From positions 1 to 8,604 of the forward strand of contig DASZBX010000082.1 in NCBI GenBank assembly GCA_035943635.1: 8,604 bases of DNA, read 5' to 3'. The position numbers and the translations under genes were made by a program. This DNA comes from DASZBX01 sp035943635 (lineage in GTDB: Bacteria; Actinomycetota; Actinomycetes; Streptomycetales; Catenulisporaceae). The notes under the pieces were generated by a model. The model saw nothing but the letters and a program-made list of their open reading frames with translations, searched no databases and was not told where the DNA came from. Each line of letters begins with the position of its first letter. Position 1 is the stretch's first letter. Of this stretch, positions 4,546-8,604 are shown piece after piece.

Positions 4546-7500
4546 TCACACCCCCACCTTCGTCTTCGCCGCCGACTGGTCCGTGCGGCCGAACCGGGCC
4601 GCGATCGCGGACTTCACCAGCTCGCCGAGCGCGACCGCGAGCAGCGCCGGGGTGGGCGAGCTGAACAGGGTGCGGACCGGCACGTCGGTGTCGATCAGCC
4701 GGCCGAGCCGGGAGACCACCTGGGTGGCCAGCAGCGAGTGTCCGCCGAGGTGGAAGAAGTTGTCGTGCACGCCGATCCGCTCCGTGCCCAGCACCTCGGC
4801 CCAGATCTTGGTGATCGCCTTCTCGATCGGGCTGCGTGCCGGGGTGTAGCCGTCCCGGGGGTCGCGCGCGTTCAGGTCGGGCACCGGCAGGGCCTTGCGA
4901 TCGGTCTTGCCGTTGTTGGTCAGCGGCAGCGCGGCGAGCGTGACGAACGCCGTCGGCACCATGTACTCCGGCAGCGACCGGCCCAGGTGCTCGCACAGGT
5001 CCGCGGTGCGCGGGGGCGCGGCCGGGTCAGCCGGGACCACGTACGCGGCCAGGCGCTTGTCCCCGGGCTTGTCCTCGCGCACGATCACCGTCGCGGCGGC
5101 GATGTCCGGGTGAGCCAGCAGGGTCGCCTCGATCTCGCCGAGTTCGACCCGGTAGCCGCGCACCTTGACCTGCCCGTCGATCCGGCCGAGGAACTCCAGC
5201 CGGCCGTCCGCGCGCCACCTGGCCAGGTCGCCGGTCCGGTAGACCCGGTGGCTGCGCCCGTCCACGGTGAACCGGGCGAACCGCTCGGCGGTCAGCTCCG
5301 GCCGGTTGAGGTACCCGCGGCCGACGCAGACGCCCGCGATCAGCAGCTCGCCCGGGACGCCGATCGGCACCGGCCGGTCGTGCGGGTCGACCACGAACAG
5401 CTCGCAGTTCGCGGCCGGGCGGCCGATCGGCGGCACCGGGTCGCCCGGGTCGACCCAGGTCGAGCTGACCATCACGGTCGCCTCGGTCGGCCCGTAGACG
5501 TTGTGGATCCGGAACGGCAGGTCGTGGCCGGCCGGCAGCCGCAGCAGGTCCCCGCCGGTCAGGATGAACTCCACCGGCGACGGCGACTGCCAGGGCACCG
5601 CGGCGACCGCCTCCAGCATGGGCGTGGACAGGAACGTGCCGCGGACCCGGTTGGCCACGTAGAAGTCGCGCAGCGCGGTCGGCGAGAGCCGGACCGACTC
5701 GGTCGGCAGGTGGCAGGTCGTCCCGGCCACGATGCACAGCCACAGCTCCCAGGCGAACGCGTCGAAGGCCACTGATGCGGACAGCGCCATCGGGTCCCCG
5801 GGTTCGAGGTCGAACATCCGGATTCCCCACAGCACCAGGTTCGCCATGCCGCGGTGTTCGACCTGCGCGCCCTTGGGCCGGCCGGTCGAGCCGGAAGTGT
5901 AGATCACGTAGCAGCACTCGGTGATGTCGACGTCGACGCCCGGATCGGTGGCCGGCCGGCCGTCGACCTTGTCCCCGTCGCGGTCGACCAGCAGCAGCGG
6001 GGCGCCGGCCGGGAACGACGCGGCGTGCGCGGCGTCGGTGACGACCACGAGCGCGCCGCTGTCCTCGGTCATGAACGCCAGCCGCTCGGCCGGGTAGCCC
6101 GGATCCATCGGGACGTACGCGGCGCCCGCCTTGAGCACGCCGAGGTTCGAGACGACCAGGTCCGCGCTGCGGTCCAGGCACACCGCGACCAGCGTCCCCG
6201 GGCCGACCCCGACCGCGCCGAGGTAGTGGGCCAGCTGGTTCGCCCGCGCGTTCAGCTCGGCGTAGGTGAGTTCGGCGCCGTCGGCGGACCGGATCGCGAC
6301 GATGTCGGGGCTCGCGGCGGCCCGCCGTTCGATCAGGGTGTGCACCGGCGCGGCCTGCGGGTACTCGACCGCGGTGTCGTTCCACTCGACCAGGACCCGC
6401 TGCCGCTCGCTGCCGCCGAGCATCTCGACCTGCGACAGCCGGGCTCCGGGGCGGTCGAGCACGGCGCCGAGCAGGCGGCTGAAGTGCTCGGTGAGACGGT
6501 CGACGGTGTCCGCTTCGAACAGGTCGGCCCGGTACTCGACCGCGCCGAGCAGGCCGCCGTCCGGCTGCTCGGAGAAGGTCAGGGTCAGGTCGAACTTGGC
6601 CTCCTGCAGGGTGACCGGCTGCGCGGCCACCTCCAGGCCGGGCAGCTGCCAGGATCCTGATTCGAAGACGTTCTGCAGGACGAACATGGTCTGGAACAGG
6701 GGATTGCGCGACAGGTCCCGGTCCGGGGCCAGCTCCTCCACGATCCGTTCGAACGGAAGGTCCTGGTGGTCGTAGGCGCCGAGCGCGGCCTGCCGGACCC
6801 GGTCGAGCAGTTCGGCGAACGTCGGGTCCTGCGACAGGTCCGTGCGCATCACCAGGGTGTTGACGAAGAAGCCGACCAGGTCCTCGATCTCGGCCCGGTT
6901 GCGCCCGGCGATCGGGGTGCCGACCGCGATGTCCTCCTGGCGGCTGTACTTCGACAGCAGGAGCTGGAAGACGGCGAGCAGGACCATGAACAGGCTGGCC
7001 TCCTGCTGCGCGGCCGCGGCCCGGGCGCGTTCGGCCGTCTCGGCCGGCACGGCGAAGGTGCAGGTCCCGGCCGGTCCGCCGCGACCTGCGGGGCGCTTGT
7101 GGTCAGACGGCAGTTCCAGCAGTTCGATCCCGGTCAGCTGCGAGCGCCAGTAGTCGAGCTGCCCGGTCAGGACGTCGCCGGTCAGCCAGTTCCGCTGCCA
7201 GACCGCGTAGTCGGCGTACTGGACGTCTGGGACGGGCGGGATCTCGTGGTCGCCGTCGGTCTCGAGCGCGGCGGCGTACCGGGCGCCGAGTTCGCGGGCG
7301 AAGATCGCCTCGGACCAGCCGTCGAAGACGATGTGGTGGACGGTCAGCAGGACGTACTGGTCGTCGTCGGCGAGCTGGACGACGCTCGCGCGCAGCAGCG
7401 GGCCGGTGGTCAGGTCGAAGGGCTTGACCCGCTCGGTCTCGATCAGGCGGCGTGCGGCGGATTGCGTTGCCCCGCGAAGGTTGTGCACGGTGACGGCCGG

Positions 7501-8604
7501 CGGCCCGGGTGGGTCGACGATCTGCATCGGCTGGTCGTCCGGGCCGGACACGAACCGGGTGCGCAGGGCCTCGTGCCGGGCCAGGATCCCGGACAGCGCC
7601 GCTTCGAGGGCGGGCAGGTTGAGCAGGCCCCTGACATGCAGTTCGATCGGGATCAGGTACTCGGTGTTGCCCGGTTCGAGCCGGTCCAGGAACCACAGGC
7701 GCTGCTGGGCGAAGGAGAGCGGCAGCGGGCGGCCGTCGCGCTGGACCGGGGCCGGGCGGGTGGTCGCTGCTGCGAGTGCCGTGGTGGCTGCCTCGCCGGT
7801 GTCGCGGCCGTCGATCGCGTCGGCCAGGCCGGCCGGTGTGGGCGCTGTGAAGATCGTGCGCACGGGGATGTCGACGCCGAGGCGGGTGCGCAGGCGGGAG
7901 GCGAGCTGGGTGGCCAGGAGGGAATGGCCGCCGAGGTGGAAGAAGTTGTCGTTCACGCCGATCCGGGCCACACCCAGGACTTCGGACCAGACCTCGGTGA
8001 CGGCGCGCTCGGTCTCGGTGCGCGGCGCGACGTACCCGGTCTCGCGGACCTCGCTGGTGTAGTCCAGCTGCATCAGGGCACGGCGATCGATTTTTCCATT
8101 GGCCGTCAAGGGGAACTCAGCAAGCACGATGAAGCCGGAAGGCACCATGTACAGCGGCAGCACCCGCTCCAGGCCCGCGCGCACGTCGGCGATCGCCGGC
8201 TCGGCCGAGGGGTCGGCCGGGACCACGCAGGCCACGAGCCGCTTGTCCCCGGAGCCGTCCTCGCGCACGATCACGACCGCGCCGCCGATCGACGCGTCGG
8301 CCAGCAGCGCGGCCTCGATCTCACCCAGCTCGATCCGGAATCCACGCACCTTCACCTGCCCGTCGACGCGGCCGACGAACTCCAGCCGGCCGTCCGCTCG
8401 CCACCGGACCAGGTCGCCGGTCCGGTAGACCCGGCGGCTGGTGCCGTCGACATCGAGCTCGACGAAACGCTCGGCCGTCAGCTCCGGGCGATTCACGTAC
8501 CCGCGCGCCAAACCGACACCACCGATCAGCAGCTCCCCGACGACGCCGATCGGCACCGGCCGGTCGTGGCCATCCACGACGTACACCTGGCAGTTGTCGA
8601 CCGG
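4546..8604 (-). CDS. Non-ribosomal peptide synthetase, A(partial)-PCP-C-A-PCP
   Basis: These 1352 residues are the C-terminal part of an NRPS whose start lies beyond position 8604; the reading frame is open to the edge, so the GTG at 8586 is not the start. Counting from the first residue in the window: end of an adenylation domain (1-180; A7 YRTGDL 60-65, A8 82-97, A10 NGKIDR 169-174); carrier protein (about 192-266, LGGHSLL with phosphopantetheine Ser228); condensation domain (about 290-745, C1 297-306, C3 HHIVFDG 423-429, C5 577-587, C6 HQDLPFE 613-619, C7 RDLSRNPL 629-636), LCL-like; a full adenylation domain (about 756-1240, A3 YTSGSTGRPKG 902-912, A5 NVYGPTEAT 1035-1043, A7 1122-1127, A10 Lys1233); carrier protein (about 1256-1325, Ser1290). 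The pocket residues read D948 A949 W952 F991 L1015 G1017 V1036 V1044 M1045 K1233, closest to a known leucine code. All catalytic motifs are intact. A roughly 27-residue tail ends the protein without thioesterase or epimerase, so the chain must pass to another protein. Confidence 0.97.
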   Translation of the reverse strand, partial: PVDNCQVYVVDGHDRPVPIGVVGELLIGGVGLARGYVNRPELTAERFVELDVDGTSRRVYRTGDLVRWRADGRLEFVGRVDGQVKVRGFRIELGEIEAALLADASIGGAVVIVREDGSGDKRLVACVVPADPSAEPAIADVRAGLERVLPLYMVPSGFIVLAEFPLTANGKIDRRALMQLDYTSEVRETGYVAPRTETERAVTEVWSEVLGVARIGVNDNFFHLGGHSLLATQLASRLRTRLGVDIPVRTIFTAPTPAGLADAIDGRDTGEAATTALAAATTRPAPVQRDGRPLPLSFAQQRLWFLDRLEPGNTEYLIPIELHVRGLLNLPALEAALSGILARHEALRTRFVSGPDDQPMQIVDPPGPPAVTVHNLRGATQSAARRLIETERVKPFDLTTGPLLRASVVQLADDDQYVLLTVHHIVFDGWSEAIFARELGARYAAALETDGDHEIPPVPDVQYADYAVWQRNWLTGDVLTGQLDYWRSQLTGIELLELPSDHKRPAGRGGPAGTCTFAVPAETAERARAAAAQQEASLFMVLLAVFQLLLSKYSRQEDIAVGTPIAGRNRAEIEDLVGFFVNTLVMRTDLSQDPTFAELLDRVRQAALGAYDHQDLPFERIVEELAPDRDLSRNPLFQTMFVLQNVFESGSWQLPGLEVAAQPVTLQEAKFDLTLTFSEQPDGGLLGAVEYRADLFEADTVDRLTEHFSRLLGAVLDRPGARLSQVEMLGGSERQRVLVEWNDTAVEYPQAAPVHTLIERRAAASPDIVAIRSADGAELTYAELNARANQLAHYLGAVGVGPGTLVAVCLDRSADLVVSNLGVLKAGAAYVPMDPGYPAERLAFMTEDSGALVVVTDAAHAASFPAGAPLLLVDRDGDKVDGRPATDPGVDVDITECCYVIYTSGSTGRPKGAQVEHRGMANLVLWGIRMFDLEPGDPMALSASVAFDAFAWELWLCIVAGTTCHLPTESVRLSPTALRDFYVANRVRGTFLSTPMLEAVAAVPWQSPSPVEFILTGGDLLRLPAGHDLPFRIHNVYGPTEATVMVSSTWVDPGDPVPPIGRPAANCELFVVDPHDRPVPIGVPGELLIAGVCVGRGYLNRPELTAERFARFTVDGRSHRVYRTGDLARWRADGRLEFLGRIDGQVKVRGYRVELGEIEATLLAHPDIAAATVIVREDKPGDKRLAAYVVPADPAAPPRTADLCEHLGRSLPEYMVPTAFVTLAALPLTNNGKTDRKALPVPDLNARDPRDGYTPARSPIEKAITKIWAEVLGTERIGVHDNFFHLGGHSLLATQVVSRLGRLIDTDVPVRTLFSSPTPALLAVALGELVKSAIAARFGRTDQSAAKTKVGV
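5223..5248. repeat. Intragenic repeat between the two A domains, copy 1
   Basis: A 26-bp block encoding the A7 region (around YRTGDL) is identical to 8409-8434. It sits in a longer stretch of high similarity between the C-terminal subdomains of the two adenylation domains. This is expected of paralogous modules; it could also allow recombination or gene conversion between them. Confidence 0.7.
8409..8434. repeat. Intragenic repeat between the two A domains, copy 2
   Basis: Identical in sequence and orientation to 5223-5248, at the same A7 position of the upstream, partial adenylation domain. The next bases differ on both sides (a against g, c against t), which fixes the limits of the exact match. 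Confidence 0.7.

Noticed and set aside
3279..4664. 461-codon plus-strand open frame across regulator, spacer and hydrolase
   Set aside because: It covers three unrelated minus-strand features and has low-complexity composition with no domain, so it is an antisense shadow.
4063..5775. 570-codon plus-strand open frame antisense to the NRPS
   Set aside because: Arg/His/Gly-rich composition with no recognisable domain; it lies wholly antisense to clear NRPS and hydrolase coding sequence and is the usual by-product of high GC.
5027..6385. 452-codon minus-strand frame inside the NRPS
   Set aside because: Alternative frame of the A domain with shadow-like composition, while the main frame retains all adenylation motifs.
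8584..8586. GTG at 8586 as start of the first NRPS
   Set aside because: The frame stays open to 8604 and the residues before it (PVDNCQVY) continue adenylation-domain sequence; the true start is outside the window.

Overview
The window is very GC-rich, with codons ending mostly in G or C, GTG starts, strong GC hairpins without U tracts, and long antisense pseudo-ORFs. Together with large NRPS genes this points to an actinomycete (Streptomyces-like or a relative); no finer placement is possible from the sequence. Every gene I can support lies on the minus strand, so the biological reading order is from 8604 down to 1. The window is an internal piece of a non-ribosomal peptide synthetase (NRPS) cluster.

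Layout in transcription order: (1) 8604-4546, an NRPS entering from outside the window, with domains A(partial)-PCP-C-A-PCP. It ends after the last carrier protein with only a short tail and no thioesterase, epimerase or reductase. The hand-read specificity code of its complete A domain is closest to a leucine code. A strong GC hairpin (4479-4520) follows its stop codon. (2) 4427-3621, an alpha/beta hydrolase of unknown substrate. (3) 3394-2765, an ArsR-type winged-helix repressor preceded by a perfect 28-bp palindrome that sits inside a 14-bp tandem repeat and overlaps the likely -35 box. (4) 2628-1168, a major facilitator superfamily (MFS) exporter. A very strong hairpin (1075-1122, with a perfect 30-bp palindromic core) follows it. 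(5) 957-1, the start of a second NRPS that opens directly with a condensation domain and leaves the window unfinished.

How it may work together (inference): the first synthetase ends in a loaded carrier protein, and the second begins with an LCL-like condensation domain, so the chain could pass between the two proteins in trans. A hydrolase, repressor and efflux pump are lodged between the two synthetase genes. Repressor plus pump form a self-contained regulated export or self-resistance cassette. Its operator and flanking hairpins suggest it is transcribed separately from the synthetases.

No RNA genes, insertion sequences, attachment sites or CRISPR arrays were found. No intergenic gap exceeds about 230 bp. 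Both NRPS genes are cut by the window edges, so module count, full product and cluster borders cannot be judged here.
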